Shown here: piece after piece, positions 11,589 through 24,486 of the stretch
How the letters are laid out: each line of letters starts with the position of its first letter
Position numbering within the stretch: the first letter of the stretch is position 1
Origin: Gigaspora rosea
Taxonomy: Eukaryota > Glomeromycota > Glomeromycetes > Diversisporales > Gigasporaceae
DNA length: 64,000 nt
Assembly: GCA_003550325.1 (NCBI GenBank)
Contig: QKWP01001877.1
Location: 1 to 64,000, forward strand
Direction: 5' to 3'
Position numbers and translations under genes: made by a program
Notes under the pieces: model-generated
What the model was told of the DNA's origin: nothing
Databases searched by the model: none
Seen by the model: only the letters and a program-made list of their open reading frames with translations

Positions 11589-13661
11589 TATATATTTATT
11601 TTTTATTTATTTATTTATTTATTTGCGTTTTCAAACATTACTAATACATTACTAATATATATATTTCATGACATTCAATCTTGCAATAAAAAACACTAAC
11701 ACAGTAGATATTTTCGTATCACAGTATATATATATATATATATATATTATATTACCGATTATTACCGATGGGATATATATTTAGACAATGTTCTTTTAAT
11801 CAAATTTTGTAAAATCTATGGCCTAATTACTATTTAAAAAAGATCATTTATGCAATTAGGCAATATGGAATATATATAAAACAAGGGTGATAAAAGAAAT
11901 TTGAATTTAATAGAAAATGAGCACAAAACAGTAGTACAGAATTTAATATTTTAAAAATAGATAAGTACACTTAACCATTTGAAAAAACATGAAACGTGTT
12001 TTTTTTTATTCATTTTTTGGACAATCTAATAAATTTTAAAATTGTCTCATCATTTATTTTAAAAAAAAAAAATGTGTAATGCGTAGTTCATTACTAGAAA
12101 CGAATGGAACCGGCTAAAGAACAGCAGAATATGTAACATTGAATTCGATCCTTTTTTATGAACTGGTTAGGTAACGTAAAACGGTTGGAGATTTTTTTTT
12201 TTTTTTTTGTTATCAATGCAATCATCTTATCGTTATACTTTTCACTCATATATATTTCTATTTAAAGATTATTAAATCTTATGATTAATCGCATGTATAA
12301 TAAATAAATATTTATCAGGTTATAATTATTACACAACATACAACTTTTTATGACCTCTTTCCGTCTTTTGATTTGATTCGACAAATTTTGTGTATCGATG
12401 ATAATGCGTTAGGATCGATACATGAATTATAATAGATCCGAGTTTTTTTAGTTTTTAAAAAAAAGGTGATTGAGATAAATTATTAATTATAATGTGACAT
12501 TACGTACATACCTGGTACGTACTGGTACGTACTGGTACGTACGTATACGTCACTTACGTATCTGTTACTGTATGTAGGAACAAACAGTGTACTTATAGCG
12601 TTACTTAAATAACATAAATTTGACACCAATTGATGGAAAATTAATATTACTAACTACCTTTACACTATTCGTTCAATTTGCATTGCAATATCTTTCTACA
12701 TTAAAATTGTCATTACACTGATCCTTTTTAACGCCCTTGTATGTAATTAGTCATCGGCAAAGATTCCTTTAGCACTCTTAATACCTTCAAAATTTGTGCT
12801 CTCACAAATGATACATAAATCACTGAACACATTTACTATGCAATAATATAAAGTATGATGTAATACTGTATATATACAGTATATACAGTATATATATTTG
12901 TTATATTTTTAGATACAGTATCAGTATTAATAATACTAACAAAGTTCTGAAAATTTAAGAAATCCGGATAACGTTTTCCGGTACCCCTCAAATCACTATT
13001 ATACGTACAGTATTTAACTCAATAAATAAATATATATATATATTATTCTAATCATTTTTTCAAAAATGGGTAAAATCAAAGAAAGTTGTTATCAGCTTTT
13101 ATGAAAAATTGAGGCCTTTTTTTTGACTATATTCAAAGAGTGTACAGGTACTATATATTTTATATATAATTTAGAAATATAAAATTAGGTGGTGGCTGAT
13201 AATTTGTGTTATTTGACGTTTCTTTTCGTGTAACTTTTTTCGAGCCGTTGTCTCAACGTGTTCATTGATAATATAGATAGTCCATTTGCATGTTTACTAC
13301 CTTTTTTTTATATTTGATATAACGATAATACGGTCAATCATAAAAACCTTGATTTTTGAGACACCATATTGAGGATATTACATAATCAAAAAAAAAAATT
13401 TACCGAACACTTTGACCTTTGAGTACAGTACTGTACCTTGAAATTTCAGCCATAAATAACACAATACGTATAATATAATAAAATTCTATAAGTTAAGTTA
13501 ATAAAAGTTAATAAAATATTTGTCAGATACTACAGTACTAATGGGGTTTGTTAATATCCGCAGGAAATTCGTTCTGCATCGTCTATCATGCTATCTGATT
13601 AAATAGAGTATTCTCGTGACTTTTAATGTAACTTTCATAATATCGATATATATGTGTAACT
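10368..13661. other. intergenic between the two Myb genes
   Basis: AT-rich. Contains TA-dinucleotide arrays with a duplicated TACTGTATATATATTGGTAT block (about 11265-11340), further TA tracts near 11575 and 11725, and three tandem copies of the 10-mer ACTGGTACGT at 12511-12540 (first copy with one change). No coding exon was recognised. The 65-codon minus frame at 11195-11392 is an artefact of the TA array. Confidence 0.5.
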
Positions 13662-13788
13662 AATTTTTGAACACTAAGTTTAGGTTGCTTAGTTTTAGTT
13701 AAGCAAATTTTCAATATCGATATGTATGATGCTTTATTTATTTATTTTATGTAACATTTAAGCGAACCTAAAACCTAGTGTTCAATTT
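13662..13788. repeat. short inverted repeat (MITE-like)
   Basis: TTGAACACTAAGTTTAGGTT on the left pairs with AACCTAAAACCTAGTGTTCAA on the right with few mismatches. Confidence 0.5.
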
Positions 13789-14250
13789 GTTTTTAATAGT
13801 TAAAAAATGTGAAGCGGCGTTCCGGATCCTAACGAAACTCATTTTCTTAGTTTTATAAGCTCTTATCGTAATATTATTAGAGTTTATATTTAATAACGTT
13901 AATAACGTTAATATGTACTGCTATGTCTAATATTCTATATATCTGTATCTTTATCTGTATATTGTAAATTAAATCGCTAAGATCTTCAGGAGAAATAACA
14001 CGCATACAGATAATCAAAGATTTGCTATAAATAGATATGTTATTCATTTTAATTTATTTGTTTAATAATACAGGTAATAAAGAAATATACAATGTATAAT
14101 ACTCCCTACATTTGTGACAAGCCCTGCTTGAAAAAAGATATCATTGAAGAGAAAAAAAAATCTCTTTAGATATCAAAATTAAATTATAATATGTATATAT
14201 GTATATATTTATATATTTATATATAATACAATATCTTTCTATTAAAATGT

Positions 14251-14996
14251 TCAATTCCTCCTTAAGTTTCCCAATTTTCTAGTTGCTGAAACATTACAAA
14301 TATTTGGTAATGACATTTTCGCTTTAATTCTTGCTTTCTCTTTAGCTTTTTCTCGGTAAATATAATTTTTTATTTGCAGAGGTGTTCTTCCAGGAATCAA
14401 TTTTGCAATCGTTGCATGTGAAGTTATGCCTTTTGTTAAGCATTCCCAGATTAACCCTTTTTCTTCTTCACTAAGAGAAGACTGGTTGACTATATTTAAT
14501 AAATTTAATGAAAATTAGATTCAAATAATAATATTAAAAAAAAAAAAAATTACAAATTAAATAAACATATTGGAATTAATAATCACTTGTAGGATCAAGA
14601 TGATGTCTATATCTATAAATTTCATATGTTAAATAAAATTGCATATAATATATATATTGTCAATTAGTTTTTAATAAAAAAAACTATGCATAAATTTGAA
14701 CTACTTGATTTAATCAATTTAATCATTCTTATGTCAACATTTAAAAAAAAAATTGTAAAGTTTACCTTTCTCGACATTGTTTTGATGTTCGAGAGCTCAT
14801 CCTTCTTCCTATTTCTACCCAATGTATTTGGTTTTGTTTTTTAGGCGTTTCTTCGACAAGGTTTTTTAATAATTCATCTTCCTATAAGATTCAAGTGATT
14901 ATAAGAAATTCATTAATTAAATTAAAAAAAAATTAATGTTGATGATCGTACAGTATATATGTTTCATACATCGTTACTCCATGGACCTTTGGACAT
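14251..14996 (-). CDS. two-repeat Myb/SANT DNA-binding protein (copy B)
   Basis: Four exons on the minus strand, in transcript order 14996-14970, 14881-14766, 14612-14587 and 14489-14251, join to 135 residues. Repeat 1 (about residues 3-49) shows KGPWSNDEDELL and SRTSKQCRERY; repeat 2 (about 60-101) shows SLSEEEKGLI and PGRTPLQIKNYIYRE. Exon number, intron phases and the 26-nt third exon (linker YRHHLDPT) match copy A, so the two are paralogues from a duplication older than their considerable protein divergence. The C-terminus is basic (KEKARIKAK). Like copy A it is little more than the DNA-binding domain, so a nuclear sequence-specific role is inferred but the target is unknown. The start ATG is the only one that leads into KGPW. 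Confidence 0.87.
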
Positions 14997-16245
14997 CTTA
15001 AACAAATTTATTTTAAAAAGTTCCTGACATCGAGATTGAATGGTTTTTTATATCGGAGTATCGGAGTATTTTCTTTTTTCAATGTTTACTATATAGGGTT
15101 CCGTCTACGTTGTCATAAGACGAGTATTAACATTTGTGTTACAGGCTTAGAAGATGAATGTTAAATGCCTTTCCAATTATAGTTAGAAAGTTACTGATAA
15201 AAAGTTCCTTGTATGGCACAGGTAACACCTTGAAAATATTTCTTAGGTATAAAAAAGTAACTACCAAACTATCACTACCGCCTATTTGCATTTGATCACA
15301 TGAAGTCTGAAAAAAAAAAAGAAAACAAACCAAAATTTCATGTTATGTGGTGTGATTTGGTATTGGTGTAAATTTGATCAATGTTTTTTTTTTTTTTTTT
15401 TTTTTTNTTTTTTTTTTTTTTTTTTTATATTTTATTTATTATTATTATTATTACACAACTTTATACATGTATATATGTCGTATCTGACTAACGCCTGTAC
15501 GAGATTACACTGACGCACCTCAGATGACCAGTATTTGATACAACAATAATAAGTCTTAATTCTCTAACCCTAATTTGTCCAGCTATAATTTCACGAAAGC
15601 GTTTAGTTCGAGATACAAGACCATTTTTTTTTGTATATAAAATTAAAGATGAAGATAATATGTTCGCGAACAGACGTACACTCACACTCGCGTCAGGCGT
15701 CAGTCAGTCGACATGTCCCAGATGTCGGTCAATAGATCTCAAAAATTTTACGTAACAATTCTTGCCTTTAATCTTTATCAATACTTTAAATTCAGCATTT
15801 TAAAGATTGGTTTTTTTTTTTTATTGTGATTATTTATTTTCCGACTTACTGATAAAATCGATTTTAGATTATTACATTCAATCTCCTATATATAATCACT
15901 CGTTTGTTTTTAAAAAAAAAAGTGTTCATAAAGAGGTTGTGCTTATATACAGTAGAGGTGGTATTTTTATAAGCTAATAGTAATTATCTTTAAGTACAGA
16001 ATGTGATAAAACGATGCCTTTATATGATGTGATTATAAAAGAGTGATTATATGGAGGTACGACTGTATAAGCATCAACTTGTAATAATTAATAAATATAT
16101 TTTGTCAATTAAAATACTGTAAATTATATGGAATTCTAATATCTAAATTTATATTCAAATCCAATATAATTAAACCTTCTATAACTACATCTTTGGTTTT
16201 AAAATTTTGTGCCTATAAAAAGTTGTGCTTATATAAATTTTATAG
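14997..16245. other. intergenic, with homopolymer T tract and an N
   Basis: A T run of about 40 bases holds a single N at 15407 (15383-15426), probably an unresolved homopolymer. Frames at 15139-15333 and 15488-15685 (minus) show no recognisable family. Confidence 0.45.
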
Positions 16246-16489
16246 ATTTTATAATTTGGCGCATGTGCACCAACCTGATATCGCAGGATAAGGAAAAAAA
16301 AATCGCGATATTCGCATATCATAATTTTGCTTAACAAAAAAAATTCCTTGCAAAAATTTTACTATAAAGCTTCTCTTTTCGCCTGTACACTACCTCACCT
16401 CACCCTAACTAACAAAAAAAAAAACAGGTTGTTTTTGATTTCATATTACACCAAATCTTATGAGGTGCACATGCGCCAAATTATAAAAT
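16246..16489. repeat. inverted-repeat element with perfect 26-bp arms
   Basis: The arms at 16246-16271 and 16464-16489 are exact reverse complements (core TTTGGCGCATGTGCACC). The loop of about 190 bases contains CACCCTAACTAAC near its centre. No transposase is present. It is a recent foldback MITE by arm identity. Confidence 0.72.
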
Positions 16490-17903
16490 TCAAATTTTAT
16501 GTTCAGGTTTTAAAAAGTGTGACAATAAAGAAGGTGGCTATAGAAAGGTCTAAGGCCAGACCAATTTAATTCTTTGTTTAACATGACCCCCTCCCACCCT
16601 ATTTTTTAAAATTTATATAAGTCCAATACACATTAATAGTAATTAATAGTATTTGCCCCCCTTTTAATTTTTTAAATTTTATATCATATAACTAATATAT
16701 GTAAAATCAACCAATAAAATTGCAGTATTATTATTTTTGTGTTTTTTTTTTCAATGTCCCACCCCCCTCTTACAGTTTATTTTATGTTATGTTAAACAAA
16801 GAATCAATTTGGTATTGTACAGTACATATATATATTTTTTAATGAAATATATCAGATATATTATATATATATATAACCAATTAGTTAATACAAAAATTGA
16901 ATACAGTACCACCATTTCGTTAAATTTTCTTTTTTAGAATCTTTAGAAGCAACATTACGGTAAATAATGTACATTCAAATAATATATATGTGTCAAAATC
17001 ATACAATTTGTCATATGTAAAACTTTTACCTGTACGTACGTACGTACAGTACATATAATACCAGATACAATACGATACAGTGACACGAGAATATTTAAGA
17101 TAGATCTTAGCCAGCCAGCATTAAGAAATTAAGTTGTAATTCGGGCCTTTTCATATGATCAGTAACAATTTAAAATCGTTATCATGCACATGAACTGCGG
17201 TTGGGTTGCATAAATTACAATTTTATTTCATGTAATTTTCACACGTTATACATAAAGTACCAGATTTACCCTGTATTATTGCATCATTTGATAACTCTTA
17301 AAATTTGATCTCAGAAATAAATGTCGTGTTCAAAATTACAAATTACATAATAAAAATTGCTTGTAATTTGCTATCCCTAACTGCGATAGGTTGTAAAATC
17401 ACCGTAATTTTGTATAACTATGTAATTTTTGCAGTAATTTTCGTAATAATATTGGCATTTTAGTATCTGCTGTACTCAATTATTCGAGGTTTTACATCTA
17501 TTATATGTTTTGATGGATTTTTTTTTCTAAATTTTTACAAATTTTGTACAGTGTATATTAAATTTTTACAAATTTTTTATGTTAGAGTTAATATTTAGGG
17601 CTAGAGTTTAGGTTTGGGATGGTTTTTAGAAGCGTAAAACATTTTACTTAGAGTAAGCATGGTGGACATTCAATTTGATTGGCTCATAAAACCGTGCCAC
17701 ACAACGTGTACTATGCAAAGTCGTTATTAATTGGTTTCACATAATAGAGATTAAAAAAAAAATTTCTTCATATTCTTTAGCTCTTAATACGTCTTTCGTC
17801 AAAAAAGGTCATTATAGATCAATAACATTAAAAACCTTGCTTAAAAGAAATATTTTTATTATATATTTATTCTTAGTGATAGGTAATCGAAAAGAGTCGA
17901 TAA
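16490..17903. other. intergenic, no gene seen
   Basis: AT-rich. Contains a TTAGGG-like string near 17590-17620. Nothing codes recognisably. Confidence 0.45.
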
Positions 17904-18215
17904 ATGCATGTTGGTAAGGGTCAATGGATCAAAAAGAAAGGGAAGAGCTGGTCAGTGTACACGCCACATGCTACAACCCTGTCCTCAGATCAGGGGACGA
18001 AAGACATAGGTCGGGATCAGAGAACAAATCAATCAGCTAAATTGCATGAGTCGACGTGCAACCAGAAATACGTAATAGAAAAGCCACCGACTACTACATT
18101 CATATATAAAGTAACCTTCAACAAGACGCTTCGACACTATTTCGACACAATAGTCTTTGGCAAACAAATTTCACGACCCACTTCTAGTGATTTGAACCGA
18201 GAAAATTTTCCTTAA
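17904..18215 (+). CDS. hypothetical short ORF
   Basis: A 103-codon frame with base composition clearly richer in G and C than its flanks. The protein is hydrophilic and basic at the start (HVGKGQWIKKKGKSW), with no recognised family, signal peptide or membrane segment. Its last ten codons come from the hAT-like MITE inserted at 18185, so the original C-terminus, if the gene was real, has been replaced. It may simply be a chance frame in an old transposon. Confidence 0.2.
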   Translation: MHVGKGQWIKKKGKSWSVYTPHATTLSSDQGTKDIGRDQRTNQSAKLHESTCNQKYVIEKPPTTTFIYKVTFNKTLRHYFDTIVFGKQISRPTSSDLNRENFP

Positions 18216-18396
18216 TCGGTTAACCGAACCGAATTATTTGGTGTCAACCGATTGCAACTGAGATTAAAATTACTTCACGTTTTACTTTCGAAAATTCTCA
18301 TTCATTTTCTTTTCGGAACTTTTTGGGACCTTTGCTCGTTTATGATGTCATTCACATTTTGTCAACCGATTATAGCCCAACCGGTTCAAATCACTA
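18185..18396. mobile_element. 212-bp hAT-like MITE
   Basis: Starts TAGTGATTTGAACCG and ends CGGTTCAAATCACTA, fitting the hAT YARNG rule. The 8-bp flanks CCCACTTC and CCCATCTC match at six of eight positions. The interior is rich in AACCGATT and CGGTTAACCG motifs. Confidence 0.7.
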
Positions 18397-18689
18397 CCCA
18401 TCTCTCCCGCCACACACTGTAGTCCAGTGTTGGCACTTCAAATGGCCTACGACCAAATGACCAAATGAATTGGTCATTGGTCATTTGGTCATTTACGTTT
18501 GAAATGACTAAATGACCTAAGATATAAAAAATTATACACATTTTGCCTGTATCTTATTGGCACGGGTCTGTCTATCACGTGATACCGGTGAGTTTAATAC
18601 ATGTACGGTAATATATTATATGACCATGGTCCTGATTCTACCATTTTCCTATTTAACAACCGACCCGCTTCGAGCAGGCGGGAAACCAC

Positions 18690-19737
18690 CAGAGATGGTA
18701 AATGACCAGGTCATTTCAATTTTTTATAGATGACCTCAAATGACCTCTAAATGACCAAAAAATGGCCGGTCATTTAAATTTTTGTTATTTACAAATGATT
18801 CATGACCAAATGATTTCCAAATGACAGGGTCATTTGATGATACATCCAAGGATGGTAATATGACCTGGCCATTTGTCCATAATTCAAATGACCCTAAATC
18901 ATCAGTCACTTGAGTCATTTGTCACGTGCGATGATTTTTATTGGTCAAATAACTTACTATAGTTTTCGCGATACGTAAAAGGCTAAGTAAATAGATATTT
19001 GTGTATTAAGTAAAGTTGGTCACAGTGACAGTTTATGCATATTGTAAAATTCTATCAACGCCAAATATCGATTTACTTAGTATAATTTTAGTCTTCATAG
19101 ATTGTGACATTTATTAATTGTATTTTTTATAAAAATTACTTTTTTATTTAATAACAAAATTTGATTGGCTAAAGGGTATTAGATTATCAATTACGAAATT
19201 AGATGACCTTAAGTAACGACGCAAACATTTCTCAAGGTAGTCACTACATACGGCATTACGGCTATGACGTAAGGGTCGTACTACCTAGGTCATGTTGCAG
19301 TTATGCCATATGTAGTCGTAATAGGTATAGTATATTGTGATTTATGTTGCGTGACGTGACTTGTGTTGTATTCCATGACTTGTGTTGTGACTTAAGTCGC
19401 GGTTAACTTAAAATATAACATGAGTTGAATTTTTTGAATTACTACAAGTATTAAACTATAATATAATATAAATAAATTGTTTGTAATAAATTAAATTATA
19501 TATGATATAATAAATTATATAAAGAACTGGTCCAGAGCCAGGGTTCTAAGAAGTTGTGCATAAGAAAACATATATTTATAATTGCCGTTATATTTTTAGC
19601 AAGGTGGTTACCTTCATATTTTTAAATGTCTGCATCTTTATTCTTAAGTAATTTTGGCAGTGAAATGACTGATGATTTAGACTGGTCATTTTATCATTTG
19701 AGTCATTTGGGTCATTTCAAGTCATTTGCCATCTCTG
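18690..19737. mobile_element. hAT-like element built around CAAATGACC sub-repeats
   Basis: Terminal inverted repeats CAGAGATGG.AAATGAC at 18690 and GTCATTTGCCATCTCTG ending at 19737. The sub-terminal 200 bases are crowded with GGTCATTTG/CAAATGACC units, as in many hAT elements. No matching 8-bp duplication is visible. A separate block of the same motifs at 18429-18525, starting CAGTGTTGGCACTTC, suggests a second element end outside this one. No transposase frame was seen. Confidence 0.55.
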
Positions 19738-22096
19738 GCTGATGCTGCTTCTCACTCGTTCTACTGTTACGAAGACACCTGGTGCAATCTCATTTGCTAA
19801 TTTTCTGGGAACATATCATCGTTTCAGTTCGATTTACTTAACTAAAATTACTTGTAATGTATTTTACTGACTTCATGTCCTTTAATTATCCAACCACATG
19901 ATCAGTCGTATCGATGCTTTCGAAAAGTTTAAATATTATTATAAGTATATTTGCCGGACAAACCTGAACAAATTCCAAACTCAACAAAAGCAATTATTAT
20001 TTACAAAAAAATTAAATCAAACAAATAATCTTGATACTCTGCAAATTTATCATATATAGCTACAAGAATATGTATCAATTGTTTAAATAAGGATTATTAA
20101 CAAAGTTTTTAAGAAATTAATTTGGGATTTGGGCGTGGACAAACCCCAAACTATAATAGTTTGGGATTTGGACGGCAAGTATAATTATAAAGTCAAATTG
20201 TTGACTTTAATAAATTAAACTATACACGTAACGTGATATTAAGAGGGTGCGCGTTATTTCGGGACGCGCATGAGTATTATTTTTGAAATCGCTTATACTA
20301 TTTTTTGGGACGCGATTTTCGAAATAACGCCCATGCATGTTATTTCGAGAATTTACGGTATTATATAAATTAAAGGTTATAATTTATCTTTTGTAAATAC
20401 TATAATAGAATAAATTACTATTTATATTATAATAAATAAAAACCAAAGCTTCGCTATATAAGTAATTCGCATATTTATAATATCATGTCCATTGTTTACA
20501 TTTTTTGCTATGCTTGGCTATGTAACATAAGTGATAAAATACCATAGCGATAGGTACGTTTTACGTAGTAAAAAACGTTAAATAAAATTTATTAAGATTG
20601 TAACTTCGTAACACAACCTTAAATTATTATATGTATAGAAATTAAGATTTACTTATTAGTTAGTACAGCAAGGGGAAAGGCATTCGGATTTCCAATTTAA
20701 GATTTATTATCAGAATGAATTTTTTTTATCCAATTAAAGCTAATTAATTACGCTTTTTAAATTAATTTTTATTAATCGAGAAATCGCATCAACCATTTTT
20801 ATATATATTAAAAATACGCAATATAATTTTTTTCTATATTGGTTTCAAACTGATGTCACATGACCTTGTCATGATTGATTGAATGAATCAACTGTGATCT
20901 TTCTAAAAATAAACTAAAAAAATCCGGGAATTAAAAGTTCCTAGTCCATGGGTCAACTTCTTAAAACAATTAATTGTTTTTCTAAAAGCGTGATTAATCG
21001 GACAAAAACCTATCGTCATCCATCGTTATTAATTAAATTTATTAATTAATAAAGAACTTTATTGTATCAATCATGCTTTATTATATCAATCATGTTTATT
21101 GTATCAATGCTTAAAGCAATTTAACGGTTTTAGTTTTAAATAAATTGAAGTTAGAAAATCGCAAACATTTTTTAACAGTCTTTGTTAAAATAAATTGAAA
21201 TTAGAAATCGCTAATACTTTTTCCCTTGCTCTTCACCACTACCATAATTCGTTGTATACAAGACCCGAATTTCTTACATCCAAAAACCAATAATAGACCT
21301 GGGTAAAGTGTAAAGCCGAGAGTTCGTATCATTAAAAGAAAAATTTTGAAGAGTATACACAGTTTGCATCTACAGTAGGCAGTCAAAAAAATCCACCTGT
21401 GTTCCGTACCCGGGTATACTACGTGGGTCTTGTACACGGCGATCCTCACCTTATGTGTTTTTCACTAGAGATTTTTAAATAATAATAATAATTTTTTGAT
21501 AGTTTCGTTACGATTTTTACTTTACACCCGTTGATTTATTAAATTATAGAGGGTACAATTTTCGTTTATGCAATAGTAATTCCAATCCAAAGAGTTGTTA
21601 AAATTATTTAGGAACACTAATTATATAATAAAATAAAGTAATTCTGAATTAAATGTAAATATGAAAAAATTACAATTGGGTAGAATTCTTGGTATATATC
21701 AAAATGTACTGAAATTTTAGCTTAGATCAAAGAAATATTGATATCATGCAAGTACATAAATGCATTTATTTAGGTCTTATGCATTGCATTCACTAATGTT
21801 TACAAAGGGGAATTATAAAACAGAATTTTTTCATATACTTACATGTTATTGACATATGAACCTACCTAAATTTTATATGACGTAAAGGGACGTCTGTCTA
21901 CCTTGGATCTTCTAATATGCTTGCAGCTTTAGTGTATACATGATGCATATTGTATAACAATTAGCGTCGCGTCAAGGTTCGGTTTATGGATCTTATATCA
22001 AAAGTATTTAAGCAGAATAAATTTCTATAATTACTTAAACCATTTTTTTTTTTAAAAAAAAAATAACCATTTTATTTGAAATAAAAAACTTTCAAT
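19738..22096. other. intergenic upstream of the cyclase gene
   Basis: AT-rich. Contains CGCGCATGAG and GCGTTATTTCG motifs at 20248-20340 that also occur near 50025. Imperfect inverted copies of TATACAAGACCC lie at about 21256 and 21425. The minus frame at 21201-21449 falls inside that inverted repeat and is not credible. Confidence 0.45.
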
Positions 22097-24486
22097 ATGA
22101 ATTTAAAAATTAAAAAAGTATTAAATCATTTTAAAAATAAATTAATACCTTTGCAAAAAAATAAAAATAGAAAAAATAAAATAGTTAGTTTAATCCGTTC
22201 TCCTGTTCCCAATGACAAAAATCAATTATCAATTAAAATAATCAAATATGCTGATGAATTATTATCTGAATGTGGAGATGAAATTTGTCCCGAGTTTTTT
22301 AAAAATCCTCTTGAACCTGCCCGACACTCCAATGATATTACCAATGACTCAGATTTGATTGGATATGGAGATATATCCATGTCTCCTTACGATACCGCTT
22401 GGGTTGCAATGATTCCCGATAAAATTTATAAAGAGTCAAAATCTTCCAAAGATTTCAATTTGGCATTTCCTCAATGTTTTATATGGTTCTTTGATAATCA
22501 AGATGCCAACGGTAGTTGGGCAGGTAATGGTGCCGGTAGTATTGCACCGGGACTTGCAGGTCTTCTTGCACTCGGTCTTTTCCAATCCCGTTCTGGTGAA
22601 TACTTTGAAACCAAATTGAATGATTTGGGAATAACAATTGTAAATATCCTGCATCACATGTTATATATATATATATATATTATTAACTTATAATCGTTTT
22701 CTTTTTTAAATAGGAACGATTTACCACAATTTTCGAGAAAGCCAAAAATTTTCTACAAAATACGTACGTTATGTTAATAATCTTCGAATTCAATAATGTA
22801 ACCTTTTATCGTGTGAATAATTGAATTTTTTTTTTTATTAGATTGAATGAATGGAACATCGATGACCTCGACATGACAAGTTTTGAATTAACAATTCCTT
22901 ACCATTTATCTGCTTTGGCTCAACTTGAAAAACCAGTCGTGTTTAAATTCCCAGAAAGTCAACGACTTTTACAAGAAAATCGAAGGAAATTAGGCCTTAT
23001 TCCTCTGGATACTATTCTCAGTCAACAATATTCAACCATTACACATTCTATTGAAGCATTTTGTGAAAAAATAAATCTTTCACGAATTCAAAATAATGCC
23101 TTTCAAGCAATCAATGGTAGCTATGGTTCTTCACCAGCAGCTACCGCTTCTGTGCTTATGCATGCTCCAAAATGGGACGATAAAGCATTCGAGTTTTTAA
23201 AAAAAATAATTTCTCATTTTCCGTCCTACGTTAAAAGTCACGGTCTCGTTCCAACTTTAAGTGATATAGGAATATTTGAAACAATTTGGGTGATGCATTC
23301 TATTGGCGACTTATGTCTTAAAATTCGTGCAAGCAAGAATTTTAACGACAAATCGATAATTAATCTTTTCACCAAAAATCTCGCATTTATTAAATACCTT
23401 TCTGAGTTAAACAAAATACAAGGTGGCACTCTTCGATGGACTAGCTGGGATAATAGAATGCCGGCAGATGTAAATTGATTTTTCACCGTTGTTCTCTTGC
23501 ATTTTTTTATTCACTACAAGTAATTAACCTTGTTTTTAAATCTGAATTACTTTTAGGTCGACGATTCAGGTAAATATCTCATTCTATGAATTTTTATTTT
23601 TTTTCTCCAAATCGATACATTTATTAACATTGTAAATTTTTCAGTTGTAAGTAATTGGCTTATTAAACAGTTCGATCCTGTTAGTACAATCGATCTTGTT
23701 ATCATCATAAAAACTTTTTATAATGGCAAATATTTCAAGAGTTTTCCTATTGGTATGTGCATTTCAAAATAACTGCGACCTTTGTTTTATAATTGACATT
23801 CATTTAATTTATTACGCGTTTTTTTTTTATTAGAGAGAACATTCTCGGTTAGCTGCAATGTACATGCAGTAAACCTTTTGATCTTGGAATATCAACATGC
23901 TCAATCTAAGAGAAAAAAAATCACCAATTTTTCTGCTGAAAAAAATGGTGTAACAAAGGTCATGTTAGAAGAAATAATTCCTACCGTAATAAAATTCATA
24001 ATCTTTCAACGAAAAGAGAATGGTATATGGTTAGATAAATGGAACAAAAGCCCGGCTTACACAACTTTCAAGGCAAACGATTTATTATTATCCTTACAAT
24101 CGTACCGAAAACTACGCGTTAAATCAGGATTCGCAACGAATGTAACACTTCGTGATTATTGTAGAAAAACCGTCGATTGGGCATTAAATACACAACATGA
24201 AGATGGAAGTTGGGGTGAACCATCAAGTACAGGTCCTGGAAACCTTGAAGAAACGAGTTATGTTATTAGATTATTAAGGACCGCTGCCAAGAATTGGCGG
24301 GATGATAAAGCAATTCAAATGGCATTACATAACGGCAAAAAATACCTTATTAAAAATCTTGATGAGTCGATGACAGATAAAGGATATTTTCATACAAAGC
24401 AACCATTTTTATGGATTAATAAACAACTTTATACGACTCCTAGAATTATTAAATCATCTATTCTTACATCCCTTTGGGAAGACTAA
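22097..24486 (+). CDS. class II diterpene cyclase-like (copalyl diphosphate synthase type), beta-gamma domains only
   Basis: Six exons, 22097-22639, 22714-22763, 22842-23469, 23557-23569, 23645-23752 and 23834-24486, join to 664 residues with GT..AG borders. Residues 96-104 (SPYDTAWVA) are the class II diterpene cyclase signature. DANGSW (136-141) and HEDGSWGEP (569-577) are QW-type repeats. DVDD at 407-410 is the DxDD catalytic acid motif that protonates geranylgeranyl diphosphate. TFSVSCNVHA after it also fits this family. The chain ends in SLWED with no class I alpha domain and no DDxxD motif, unlike the known bifunctional fungal CPS/KS enzymes of about 900 or more residues. It therefore should make a cyclised diphosphate and need a partner enzyme; none is in the window. 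Squalene-hopene cyclase is less likely because of the SPYDTAWVA segment. The exact product is unknown. Confidence 0.88.

Noticed and set aside
15949-16071. Pogo-type MITE from TACAGTAGAGGTGG to a TACAGTCGTACCTCC complement
   Set aside because: The two ends agree only over about seven bases, which is too weak to call.
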